In this document: positions 9,850 through 20,393 of the stretch, piece after piece
How the letters are laid out: every line of letters starts with the position of its first letter
Position numbering within the stretch: position 1 is the first letter of the stretch
NCBI RefSeq assembly: GCF_040958095.1
Contig: NC_091188.1
Location: 33,272,615-33,336,614, forward strand
Reading direction: 5' to 3'
Length of the DNA: 64,000 bases
DNA from: Procambarus clarkii
Taxonomy: Eukaryota; Arthropoda; Malacostraca; Decapoda; Cambaridae
The notes under the pieces: generated by a model
Database searches by the model: none
What the model was told of the DNA's origin: nothing
Seen by the model: only the letters and a program-made list of their open reading frames with translations
Position numbers and translations under genes: made by a program

Positions 9850-11335
9850 ACTTGCCTAGATGTACTCACCTAGATGTGCCTGCAGTGTCAAGCTACGCTC
9901 CTAACCCAGCCTTCTAAACATTCTTACATTATTGCAATGTCTACTTTCTCACGCTTGAATAATATTTACACACACATTTTTTTTAATTTAATTAGCTTCA
10001 ACGACTTCAACGTTTAACCAGTTCCACTTATTGACAGCTCTGACACTGAAAGTTCCTTCTGACGTCTCTGACTCATTTGGGTCTTTAATTTCCTTCTATG
10101 ACCCCTCGTTCTGCTGTTCTTTGCTTTGAACAATATTATTTTGTCTGCCTTGTCAATTTCCCTTAGAATTTTATACATTATCATATTCCCCCTTCTCTCC
10201 CGTTTCCTACAGTGTGGTAAGGTCCAGTTCTCTGTCTTTCCTTATAGCTTAAACCCTTCAGCTCAGGAACGAGTCTCGTTGCATATCTTTGGACCTTTTC
10301 TAGTTTCTTCTTGTCCATTTATAGGCAAGGGTTCCATGCTCGGGATCCATATTCAAGTGTGCGTCTCACCTTCGCTGTATATCGGGACCGGAAAGCCCCC
10401 CTTGTCCAATTTTCTGAAGGATACACGGATGTTATCCAGTATGTCGTTATATGCAGCTGTTATTCTGCTAATGTGAGCTTCTGGCATCACAAATGGCGTT
10501 ATGTCCACTCCAAGAATTTTTCCATCCGATAAAATAATCTGTTTTCCATTTATTCTATATTGCTGTACTGGTCTTAGTGCGCCTGTTCCCTTCCTCATAA
10601 CTTTGCATTTGGCTGGGTTAAACTAACAGCCATTTTGTTAGAACATTTCTGAATTATGTCCAAATTTGATTGAATGCCTCACAATCTATCACTGTCCTGA
10701 CTTCTCATTAGCTTAGCATCATTTGTAAATATTGATAAAGGAAAATATTTCATCTGTTAGGTGATTGCAATAAATTTTAAACAGTTTGGGTCCTTGTGGT
10801 ACTCCACTTGTAACCTCTCTCTCCACTCTGATATGTCTGCCCTTTTACTTTCTTCTTTAGATATATATATTCTCTGACCCAACTAAGACTTTTCCTGTTA
10901 CGCCAGCCTGCTCCTCTAATTTCAGTACGAGTCTTTCATGCAGGATCGTATAATATGTTTCCTTGCAGACGACGAATATGCATTCTGCCCATCTTTCTGT
11001 ATTGTTTGATTTCTGTCATCATCTTATAGCATTCCATCAAGTTTATCAAGTAGGATTTTTTCCTTTATTAAAATCGTGTTGGCGCCTCGAAACAAAATTT
11101 ATTTGTTCAAAACGTTCCACTAGCCCGCTACGGATCAGTTTCTCTAACTTGTAGGGAATACTTGTCAGTAATGCGGGTCTGTGTTCAACGGTTTGTCTTC
11201 CCCCTTTCTTGTAGACTGGTGCCACATTACACATTCATTTATAGAGAAATTAAATATTATGGCAAGTGGGTTGCAGAATGCTTCAGTTGCCTCTCTCGGT
11301 ATTCATGACAATATTGTGTCTGGTTCCAAAGTCCG
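9850..11335 (-). pseudogene. CR1-like LINE (LINE-C), 5'-truncated, minus strand
   Basis: Read on the minus strand, 11234-11046 gives an RT finger region (NVAPVYKKGGRQTVEHRPAL, a variant of the usual YKKGD..NYRPVSLT block, then a decayed GF.KGK). The segment near 10740-10830 encodes a decayed SGVPQG..LGP block. At 10598-10353 a thumb/connector frame contains ILGVDITPFVMPEAHISRIT, like VDITPNLSPEAHIKRIT of LINE-A. Below that are RYATRLVPEL-like remains and a 3' tail ending 'ctaggtgagtaca' near 9865, again like LINE-A. Many frame breaks show it is dead. It is a relative of LINE-A, not the same subfamily. Confidence 0.75.
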
Positions 11336-11528
11336 TTACCGGTATTGGCAGCAGCAGCAGCAGTCTAGCAGTGAAGCAGGAGCGAGTCTCCAGTGTAGCC
11401 TTGAGGGAGGTAGCAGAGCCGAGGCTTGTGTCTAGCATTGGCAGAATCGACAGTCCAAACACAGATGAAGCAGCAACTCCACAGTAGTGGAAGCTTTGAG
11501 CCTCGCCTCTCAGTTACATCGTCGAGCT
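11336..11528. other. Unassigned DNA with a short CAG run
   Basis: A gca/cag run of five units lies at about 11347-11364. No gene was identified. Confidence 0.35.
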
Positions 11529-12517
11529 CCGTCTCTTCCCCAGGTTATGCCAAATATAACTGGACACACCAAGATCTGCCCACCCAACCCACACACACAA
11601 GACAAGTGAGGTCCCTACCCGTCACAGGGTGGACAAATTTGGTCCCTATTCCCCCTCCTCCCCACATTCCCAACGGATTGATCTGAACACACCCAACACC
11701 CCCACACACACCACCAACAAACACCACACCAACAGACCATCCCGTCTAATTAAAAATAGCATTGCTCTTTGCTCGTATCTGCGCTTTGGCCAAAAATGGA
11801 TGAAATTTGAAATGAAATCGGCTCACGAAAGTGATGTACTGTTCCGTTTTCAGTTTGAATCGTCTGGATTACTCGGGAAGGTAAATTTCAATTAACGTTT
11901 TTCATGACTTTTGAAAGTTTGGTAGGTTAGGAGGGCAGGAAATTCTCCTAGAGGACCCTTAACTTACCGTTTTGGGGAAAAAATCCAACATTTTAATTTT
12001 TGTTAATGTTCATATTGCATCCATTCTCGGCCATAGGGTCAAACGGCCAAATTCAGACATTATTTGTAAGAGGACAGGTTGCATGACCACGAGACCACAA
12101 GTGTGGCTGGCCTACTCACGTGTCCTACACCGGTTCCATGATGACTCTTTACAGTCATCAGTCAGATAAGGTTATAATACATTCATACTAACAATATACA
12201 CAAACAGATTGATTATGGCTTAGTGAAATTAATGTTTACCGTCTAATTACGGTAAAACAAAATTTAATAATTATTAACCTCCCCAATTTGTGAAAAAGTT
12301 ATTTAACTGGTGACAAATTAAACACACAGTTCAATCCGAAGTAATAAATAAAATTACAATGAAGTTCACATTAAATTAAGATAAATCAATTATTCACCGG
12401 TAAATTTCCCACAGAGGGAGAGGGGGGGAAGAGACCTCGTTTATGTCTTCTGTGAGGGGCTGGGTGGGTAGATCTTTGTGTGTCCAGTGATATTGGCATA
12501 ACCTGTTGGGAAGACGG
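11529..12517. repeat. ~990-bp unit with about 62-bp inverted ends
   Basis: The left end 11529-11590 ('ccaggttatgccaaatata', 'ctggacacaccaagatctgc', 'ccacccaaccc') is the reverse complement of 12457-12517 ('gggctgggtgggtagatc', 'tgtccagtgatattggcat') with scattered mismatches. The interior holds a MITE-like repeat (11735-12085) and AT-rich sequence. No transposase was seen. It may be a non-autonomous foldback element with a nested MITE, or two inverted repeats that ended up nearby. Confidence 0.5.
11735..12085 (-). mobile_element. MITE, second copy of the family at 18.6 kb (diverged)
   Basis: The ends are inverted: 'ttggccaaaaatggatgaa...tttgaaatgaaa' near the left and 'ggccaaattcagacatt...taagaggacaggttg' at the right. 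The internal blocks 'gttaggagggcaggaaattc' and 'gaggacccttaacttac' match the 18590-18944 MITE. The outermost TIR word CAACCxGTCCTCTTA is the same in both. It has no coding capacity. The hAT assignment comes from the 18.6 kb copy. Confidence 0.65.
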
Positions 12518-12820
12518 ACGTCTGGTACTTTAATTGTGGTACCTATGGGCTCAATTTAGGGGTATTTCAACAGCTGGCAGGTAGTAGGCTATTAGTAATT
12601 GGTGTAGGAGTGTCGCGAATGTAGAGATGTTCCAACTGGACATGTGGATTGTCAATTTCACACAGGCTTTGGCAAGGGCCATCATCTGGTCCACCTTCGG
12701 ACTCGGGAGTGGAGCTAGTTGTTAGTGTTGGCAGGTAGACGCGATGACGGGTGTGGACTGAAGTGAGGCGCTGGGTTGAGGGCTTGGAAGTATAGTCTGG
12801 GTGTGAGTGGAGTGGTTTCT
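12518..12820. other. Unassigned DNA
   Basis: Nothing recognised on either strand. Confidence 0.3.
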
Positions 12821-12963
12821 GAGTGTGGGGTGGAAGAGTGTGGGGTGCCGAGTGTGGGGTGCCGAGTGTGGGGTGCCGAGTGTGGGGTGCCGAGTGTGGG
12901 GTGCCGAGTGTGGGGTGCCGAGTGTGGGGTGGAAGAGTGTGGTGGCCGAGTGTGGGGTGGAAG
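12821..12963. repeat. 14-bp minisatellite
   Basis: The unit gagtgtggggtgcc is repeated six times without change from 12837 to 12920, with imperfect units (ggtggaa, ggtggcc endings) on both sides. It creates long open frames on both strands that are artefacts of the repeat. Confidence 0.95.
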
Positions 12964-13061
12964 AGAGGTGCTCGAGTTTGTTGTGCTGTGCTTCACACAT
13001 TGCTAAGAATAGCCTTCCCTGTGGGGCATTGACCGTGTACAGACACGTGGGCTCTTATATA

Positions 13062-13470
13062 TCTTGCTCTTGTTAGGCCAGTTTTAAATTATGCAGATCA
13101 GTTTTGGTCGCCATACTACAGTGGACAAATTCAAAAACCTTGATTTACATTCTCTAGAAAAGCGAAGAGTTAGGGCGTGACATGATTATTGTGTACAAGT
13201 GGATAAATGGGCATAACTAGGGAGATATTAATGAGGTATTACATATTTCACTGAACAGAACGCGAAACAAGATATATATATTGAACAAGTTTATGTTTAG
13301 GGAAGATTTGGGTAAATACTGGTTCGGTAACAGGCTTGATTTGTCGAACAAATTATAGGGTAACATAACAGCCGTAGGATCTCTTGAGTTTGGGTGGATA
13401 TAAATAGGAGCTGCTAGGTATGATCCTATAGACCTTCTGCAGTTTCCTTCATTCCTGTTCTAATGTTTTT
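13062..13470 (+). pseudogene. LINE-B (CR1-type) 3' end fragment
   Basis: The nucleotides follow the 3' part of LINE-B at 30.03-30.54 kb: 'gttaggccagttttaaatta' and 'ttttggtcgccatactac', then 'gaagagttagggcgtgacat', 'gataaatgggcataac', 'actggttcggtaacaggc' and 'gaccttctgcagtttcc'. The frame is broken and a deletion removes the 'RVQRR.TKLIP' region. A 5'-truncated dead copy. Confidence 0.8.
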
Positions 13471-13936
13471 ATTCTTGCTGCCGACTTGTTCATGCTCTAT
13501 CAAAATTATTCCATGATTACGAGTCACATATACTGGAATAATATACACTCGGTCTTCAAGAACTTATCGTATACCACCACCATACACTTCAAAGAATATT
13601 TAATAATTGAATATTATGTCCGCTGGACCTTCACCGTGCTTGTGAAAATATATTTAGTTTCCATAATAATGTTCATAAACATTTTCAGTAGATAATACTG
13701 TCGTTGTCAGTCTTTGAACATTATCAACAGCATCTTCATCGATAATATAAGACTAGTAGAATCTCCCTTCAAGTTCTTTTATTGATGATTAATGCACTAT
13801 GATACGAAACATCTGATTTGATGTTAATAAAACCAATGTGGTCCTCAATGATTTAAAACCTACATCACTTGTATACATATCATACCTGCAATGTGTTCCT
13901 GTATTATAACCTGAGCTTCCTCACATATCTGTAGTG

Positions 13937-13938
<2 letters not shown>
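13471..13938. other. AT-rich DNA with a minisatellite remnant at its right edge
   Basis: The last part (13924-13938, 'tatctgtagtgccca') resembles the unit of the minisatellite at 19976-20155, so the LINE-A cluster between them seems to lie within one array. Otherwise nothing was recognised. Confidence 0.4.

Positions 13939-14010
<72 letters not shown>
13939..14010. repeat. (CA)36 microsatellite
   Basis: An uninterrupted CA run of 72 bases abuts the first LINE-A copy on its left. Confidence 0.99.
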
Positions 14011-14011
<1 letters not shown>

Positions 14012-14012
<1 letters not shown>

Positions 14013-16329
14013 GGGCCACCAAAGAGGTTATTTTAGAAAGGACGAGTCGTCTGCAGTATGTGGCGGAATACAAGAAAGTATTCCTGCAGAGGGACAGGAC
14101 GGAGGAGGAGAGAGCCAGGGCAGCAAAGGCAAGGAGGAAGCGCAGGGAGAGAGGAGCAAACCAGGAAATCACAGCCCTCAACACAACAGTCCCAGAGACA
14201 AGAGGGGAACCCACAACCAGCATCCCAGCAACACCAGAGGGGAGGGCAACACCACCACTCCCCTCTGCATAGAAACCCTCCATTCCCCTCACCCTACCTG
14301 CCCCCACCCAATGCTCACCCAACCCTCCCTCCCCCCACCCCATTCTGACCCTATCACCTCTCCCACCATGTCCCCCCTCTCGCCTTTACCCCCTGTCCCC
14401 CCTCTCGCCTTTCCCCCCCGTCCCCCCTCCCCCTTCATCCCATACCCTCCCTATCCCTCCTCCCCCTCACCCTGTATCCTCCCTGTGTTCCCCCCCATCT
14501 CCTTAACCCACACCCTACCTGTCCCCCCTTCCCTTGCACCCCCACCCCCAACCCCAAAATCCTCCGAGACCCGGCAAACCACCTCACAGATCTTCTCACC
14601 CAGGGAACAGCTTTTCCCACTAGCAGAATGCTCGCCAAGAAGGGGACTAGAAAATGAACAGAAGAAAGTGAGCTTCAAGGCAATGTACACTAACATTGAT
14701 GGGATTACAAATAAAACAAGTGAACTTGGAGAAAGGGGGACTAGAAGAAAACCCAGACATAATAGCACTCACAGAAACAAAGCTAACGAAAACCATAAAC
14801 GCAGTGTTTCCACAGGACTACAATGTAGTGAGGAAAGAGAGAGAAGGGAGAGGAGGTGGTGGTGTAGCTTTGCTGATAAGAAAAGGTTGGAGTTTTGAAG
14901 AGATGGTAAATCAGAACTGTGAAGGTTTCAGTGACTACATTTCAGGCACCATAGCAACTGGAGGACAGAAAATTATAGTAGTAGTCATATATAACCCCCC
15001 ACCGAACGACAGAAGACCCAGACAGGAATATGATAGAAACAATATGACCACCATCAATATAATAGAGAGCAGCTTCTGTGGCTAGCAGGAACGGATCCAG
15101 ACTACTAATCATGAGATACTTCAACCATGGGAAGATAGATTGGGAGAACAGAGACCCACATGGGTGACCAGACACATGGCGAGCTAAGCTGCTGGTCGTT
15201 TGGCAACAAGAAACTCTCTCAGTCAACACGTCAAGGGACCGACAAGAATGAGAGGAGAGGATGAACCAGCCTTGCTTGATCTGATATTTACCTTAAATGA
15301 GTCGGATATAAGGGAAGTTAAGTTGGAAGCCCCTCTGGGAATGAGTGATCATAGTGTATTGAGCTTTGAGTACCTGGTTGAGCTAGGAATTATCTGCACC
15401 AAAAAAGAACTGGGAAACAAAGGGCTAGCGTACCGAAAGGGACACAATGAAATGAATAAATTCCCAAGGAATACAATGGAACACGTAACTCGGAACCAAG
15501 TCCCTACAAGACATGAAGGACTATGTCACCCAAAAGTGTCAGGAGGCTGTAAGCAGGTTTGTCCCGGCCCGACAGGAAAAAATAGAGAAGCAAAAAAAGA
15601 ATCCATGGTTTACTAGGGAATGTATGAAAGCAAAGGAGCTGAACAAAAGGGCATGGAGGAACTTCCGTAATAACAGAACACCTGAAAGTAGAGAGAGATA
15701 CCAGAGAACCAGGAACGAGTATGTTAGTGTGAGAAGAGCAGCTGAGAAAAGGTATGAAAATGATATAACTAACAAAGCCATGACCGAACCAAAACTACTA
15801 CACAGTCACATCAGGAGGAAGACAACAGTGAAGGAACAGGAGATGAAACTTAGGGTGGGTAAGGACAGGTACACAGAGAATGACAAAGAGGTGTGTGAAG
15901 AACTCAACAAAAGGTTCCAGGAGGTCTTTACAATAAAACAAGGTGAAGTCACTGCGCTAGGAGAGGTGGCAGCAAACCCGGCGACCTTGGAAAGGTTCGA
16001 AATTACAAGTGATGAGGTCAAGAAGTATCTATTAGAGCTGGACGTGAGAAAAGCTGTTGGGCCAGACGGAATCTCACCTTGGGTATTGAAAGAGTGTGCA
16101 GGAGCACTTTGTTTGCCAGAAATATGGAAGACGGCTAATGTAGTCCTAATATACAAAAAAGGGTGACAGACAAGAGGCACTGAACTACAGGCCAGTGTCC
16201 TTAACTTGTATACCATGCAAGGTGATGGAGAAGATTATGAGAAAAAACCTAGTAACACATCTGGAGAGACGAGACTTCGTGACAACTCATCAACATGGGT
16301 TCAGGGAGGGTAAATTTTACCTTACAGGC
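14012..16329 (+). pseudogene. LINE-A copy 1: ORF1 tail, endonuclease, RT start (CR1/L2-type)
   Basis: 14012-14270 encodes a charged, coiled-coil-like stretch (RTEEERARAAKARRKRRER), probably the end of an ORF1. 14280-14580 is a proline-rich low-complexity spacer. The endonuclease starts near 14676 (MYTNIDGITNK), has a frameshift, then continues IIALTETKL, GGGGVALLIRKGW, DYISGTIATGG and IYNPPPNDRRP. 15200-15616 has the RLDL-equivalent ALLDLIFTLNESD and the catalytic GMSDHSVLSFEYL. 15513-16166 carries the linker and the RT start with KAVGPDGISPWVLKECAGAL and WKTANVVLIYKKG. It then reaches THQHGFREGK and breaks at about 16325-16340, where a second endonuclease begins. Several frameshifts make it non-functional. 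Confidence 0.85.
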
Positions 16330-19311
16330 TTGGGAGGACCTATAGTAGTAGTAGCAGTGATATTGAACCCTCCACCAAATGACAGACGACACAGGCAAGA
16401 GTATGACAGAAACAATATGGCAGATAACATAATTGAGAGGGCAGGCTCTGCTGCCTGTAAAAATCGATCCCATCTGCTCATCATGGGGGACTTCATTCAA
16501 GGAAGGATAGACTGGGAGAACACAGAACCGCACGGAGGAGAGGATACATGGAGAGCCAAACTAGTGAAGGTGGTGACAAGAAACTTTCTAAGACAACATG
16601 TCAGGGAACCCACTAGGATGAGGGGAAACGATGAAGCAGCGAGACTCGACCTAGTCTTCACTTTAAATGACTCCGACATAAAGGAAATTGACTTCGAGGC
16701 CCCAGTAGGAATGAGCGATCACAGTGTACTGACGTTTGAGTATCTGGTCGAAGAGAGGCTAAAGTACTCGAGAAAGGGAACTGAAAGAAAAAGGCTAGCA
16801 TTCCATAAGGGAAATTACAAGGAGACAAGAAAATTCCTAACGGGTATAACATGGGAATCAGAGCTAAGGGGAAAGAGGGCCCAAGACATGATGGAATACA
16901 TCACGCAGAAGTGCAAGGAGGCAGCAGAAAAGTTTATCCCGGTTATAAAGGTAAAAAATGAAATGCAGATGAGAAACCCATGGTTTAATCAGAGAGGTAA
17001 GCTAGTTAAGCACCAGAGTAAACCAGCATGGAGAAACTATAGAAATAACAGGACACTTTAGAGCTGAGAAGGTTACCAGAGACAGAGGAATGAATACGTC
17101 AGGGTGAGAAGAGAGGCAGAAGGGCAATATGAAAACGACATAGCAAGCAAGGCTAAGACCCAACCCAAATTGCTGCACAGCCACATCAGGAGAAAGACAA
17201 CAGTGAAGGAACAGGTAATAAAACTGAGGATACGGGCAGCCAGATTCACCACAAATTACAAAGAAGTGTGCGAGGACCTCAATATGAAGTTCCAGGAAGT
17301 CTTCACATTAGAACAAAGAGAAGTTCCAGAGATAAGAGAAGGAATAATTAACCAGCCACCACTAGAGGAATTTAAGATTACCAGTGGAGATGTAAGGAAG
17401 CTTTTACTAGAGCTGGATGTGACAAAGGCTATAGGCCCAGATGGAATATCACCATGAGATAAGAGAAGGAAGGAAGCAGAAGCACTGTGCCTGCTACTCT
17501 CCATAGTGTAAAACAAATCACTGGTAACAGGTGAACTGCCAGAAATATGGAAGGAAGCAAACGTAGTTCCGATATACAAGAAAGGGGATAGACAGGAGGC
17601 ACTGAACTACAGGCTAGTGTCCCAAACTTGCATACCATGCAAGCAAATGGAGAACATTGTGCGAAAAAAGCTAGTCGAACATCTGGAGCGAAGGAACTTT
17701 GTGTCACAACACCAACATGGTTTCAGGGATGGCAAGTCATGCCTCACAGGATTAATTGAATACCACAATCAGGCAACAAGAATCAGACAAGCAAGAGAGG
17801 GGTGGGCAGACTGCATATTTTTAGATTGTCAAATCCTTTGACACAGTGCCACACCAGAGACTGGTGCGAAAGCTGGAGATGCAGGCAGGAGTGAAAGGGA
17901 AGGTACTCCATTAGATAAGGAAGTACCTAAGTAACAGAAGGCAGCGAGTCACTGTGCGGGTGAGGTCTCAGAGTGGCGATATTCAATAGTCACCAGTAGC
18001 GTCCCGCAAGGTTTAGTCCTTGGACCCATACTGTTTCTTATACACGTAAATGATCTTCCAGATGGTATAGAATCATTCCTCTCATTGTTTGCTGATGATG
18101 CAAAAATTATGAGGAGGATTAAGGCGGAGGAAGACAGTATGAGACTAAAATGACCCTAGACAGATTGCGTGAATGGTCTAACAAATGGCTAGTAAATTTC
18201 AACTCGAGTAAATGTAAGGTAATGAAACTAGGCAGTGGAAACAGGAGGGCAGACACAGGATACAGAATGGGAGATGAAGTCCTTCATGAAACGGACAGAA
18301 AGAAGGATCTAGTTGATATCACACCAAACCTGTCTCCTGAAGCCCACATCAAAAGAATAACATCTGCGGCATATGCGAGGCTGGCCATCATTACTACCTT
18401 CAAGAACCTGTGTAAGGAATCATTCAGAGCCTTGTATACCACATATGTAAGACCAATCCTGGAGTATGCTGCCCGAGAATGCAGCCCGTATCCTGTCAAG
18501 CAAAAGGCGAAGCTTGAAAAAAATCAGAGATATGCCACTGGCTAGAGCCAGAACTAAGAGGCATGAGTTACGAAGAAAGGCTGCGAGAACAAAATGTCCT
18601 CTTAAAAAGAACGTCTCTTTTAGCCGTTTGCCCGGATGGCCGAATTTGGACGTAATTTGAAAATGAAAAAAAAAATGTAAATTTGGGATTTTTTTTTTTC
18701 AACAACAGTAAGTTAAGGGTCCTCTGATAGGTTAGGTGGGCAGGAAATTCTCAGTTTCAAAACGGTATGAAAAACGTGAATTTAAAGTCATCTATTCTAA
18801 CCTTACAGAGTCGGCCGGACGACTGAAACAGAAAACGGAACAGTACGTCACTTTTGTGAGTCGATTTCATTTCAAATTACGTCCAAATTTGGCCATAGTG
18901 CGCATACGAGCCAAAAGTGACGTTCTTTTTAAGAGGACGGGTTGGCGAGAAATGCACCTCGACACTAAAAGACAGAAGAGTAAGGAGAGACATGATCACT
19001 ACCAACAAAATTCTCATAGGAATTGACTGGGTAGATAAAGGTAAACTGTTTAACACGGGGGGTACGTGAACAAGGGGACACAGGTGGAAACTGAGTACCC
19101 AATGAGCCACAGGGAGGTTAGAAAGAACTTTCAGTGTCAGTACTTAACAGATGGCATGCATTAGGCAGTGATGTGGAGGCTGATTCCAAACACAGTTTCA
19201 AATGTAGATATGATAAAGCCCAGTAGGCTCAGGAATCTGTACATCAGTTGATTGACAGTTGAGAGGCGGGACCAGAGCTCAACCCCGCAAGCACAATTAG
19301 GTGAGTACACA
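16330..19311 (+). pseudogene. LINE-A copy 2: endonuclease to 3' tail, interrupted by a MITE
   Basis: The frame 16195-17061 joins the RT motif of copy 1 to this copy's endonuclease: ILNPPPNDRRHRQEYDRNN, LLIMGDFIQGRIDW (the usual GDFN is GDFI), REPTRMRG and GMSDHSVLTFEYL. RT follows in pieces. 17104-17457 has VTKAIGPDGISP, 17617-17841 has HQHGFRDGKSCLTGLIEY, near 18000-18060 is [20 protein letters not shown], and FADDAK lies at about 18085-18105. 18150-18545 is the thumb with VDITPNLSPEAHIKRIT and LEYAA. A MITE sits at 18590-18944. The C-terminus resumes, and the 3' UTR ends 'gcacaattaggtgagtac' at about 19310. Confidence 0.85.
18590..18944. mobile_element. hAT-type MITE inserted in LINE-A copy 2
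   Basis: The element has terminal inverted repeats of about 75 bp. The left end 'gtcctcttaaaaagaacgtc' pairs with the right end 'gacgttctttttaagaggac', and the next blocks ('ggccgaatttggacgtaatt' against 'aattacgtccaaatttggcc') also pair. It has no coding capacity. The host reads 'ctgcgagaa' before it and 'ggcgagaa' after it, giving a 7-bp perfect (8-bp with one mismatch) duplication, as expected for hAT-type insertion. The uninterrupted LINE-A at 19.59 kb shows the empty site ('ctgcgggaaatgcacc'). A diverged copy lies at 11735-12085. Confidence 0.85.
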
Positions 19312-19975
19312 CACATTAGTTGATATCACACCAAACCTGTCTCCTGAAGCCCACATAAAAAGAATAACGTCTTCGGCAAATAGGAGGCTGGCTAACATTA
19401 GAACAGCCTTCAGGAACCTGTGTAAGGTATCATTCAGAACCTTGTACACCACATATGTTAGACCAATCCTGGAGTATGCGGCCCCAGCATGGAGCCCGTA
19501 CCTTGTCAAGCACAAGACGAAGCTGGAAAAAGTTCAGAGGTATGCCACTAGACTAGTCCCAGAACTAAGAGGCATGAGTTACGAGGAAAGGCTGCGGGAA
19601 ATGCACCTTACGACACTGGAAGACAGAAGAGTAAGGGGAGACATGATCACAACCTACAAAATCCTCAGAGGAATCGACCGGGTAGACAAGGATAAACTAT
19701 TCAACACTGGTGGTACACGAACAAGGGGACACAGGTGGAAACTGAGAACCCACATAAGCCTCAGGGACGTTAAAAAGAACTTTTTCAGTGTCAGTAGTTA
19801 ACAGATGGAATGCATTAGGCAGTGATGTAGTGAAGGCTGATTCCATACACAGTTTCAAATGTAGATATGATAGAGCCCAGTAGGCTCAGGAATCGGTATA
19901 CCTGTTGATTGACAGTTGAGAGGCGGGACCAAAGAGCAAAAGCTCAATCCCCGCAAGCACAACTAGGTGAATACA
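19312..19975 (+). pseudogene. LINE-A copy 3: 5'-truncated C-terminal RT and 3' tail
   Basis: The frame 19301-19801 reads VDITPNLSPEAHIKRITSSA, FRTLYTTYVRPILEYAAPAW, ATRLVPELRGMSYEERLREM, RGDMITTYKILRGIDRVD and RDVKKNFFSV, then shifts frame within the NRWNALGSD block. The 3' UTR ends 'gcacaactaggtgaata'. It begins directly where the tail of copy 2 ends, so copy 3 was inserted at that tail or arose by duplication. Confidence 0.88.
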
Positions 19976-20155
19976 TATACCTGTAGCGCCCTCACACACA
20001 CCTGTAGCGCCCTCTCACACACATACCTGTAGCGCCATCTCGCACACCTGTAACGCTCTCACACCTGTAGCGCCCTCTCACACACATACCTGTAGCGCCA
20101 TCTCACACACCTGCAGCTCCTTCAAACACCTGTAGCGCCCTCACACACCTGGAAC
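19976..20155. repeat. Minisatellite, ~21-25 bp unit
   Basis: About nine units of the form 'acctgtagcgccctctcaca' with variations (atct for ctct, extra cacacat). A related word occurs left of the LINE-A cluster at 13924-13938. Confidence 0.9.
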
Positions 20156-20393
20156 AGAAAGACCCTTCTAAGTATGTTTTGAACAAATTAACTAGTGCAT
20201 TCAACTTTAAAATGTCTATACAAGTACAAACATGTAAAGGCCATATGCAGACTGATAATCTGGAAATAGAAAGGATTGTAGTAGCTGCATTGTAATCCTT
20301 AAGTTTAAATACTTTCGAAAGGAAAATGTCGCTTTAGATGTCAGTGAGAGGTTGTGTTAGCTGGAGCTCTGGAGTAACATTATTATTGCAATA

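Noticed and set aside
10126-10532. Plus-strand frames of 116 and 73 codons
   Set aside because: Antisense of the LINE-C thumb/connector on the minus strand.
12821-12963. CRISPR-like array
   Set aside because: Units are contiguous without spacers, and the window is eukaryotic.
12715-13076. Several overlapping open frames on both strands
   Set aside because: Created by the 14-bp minisatellite (unit length not a multiple of three lets all frames stay open).
13934-14343. Open frames of His-Thr and Cys-Val repeats at the CA tract
   Set aside because: They are translations of the (CA)n run; the frame on the plus strand only becomes meaningful after 14012, where LINE-A begins.
19976-20155. CRISPR-like array
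   Set aside because: Tandem minisatellite with no unique spacers.
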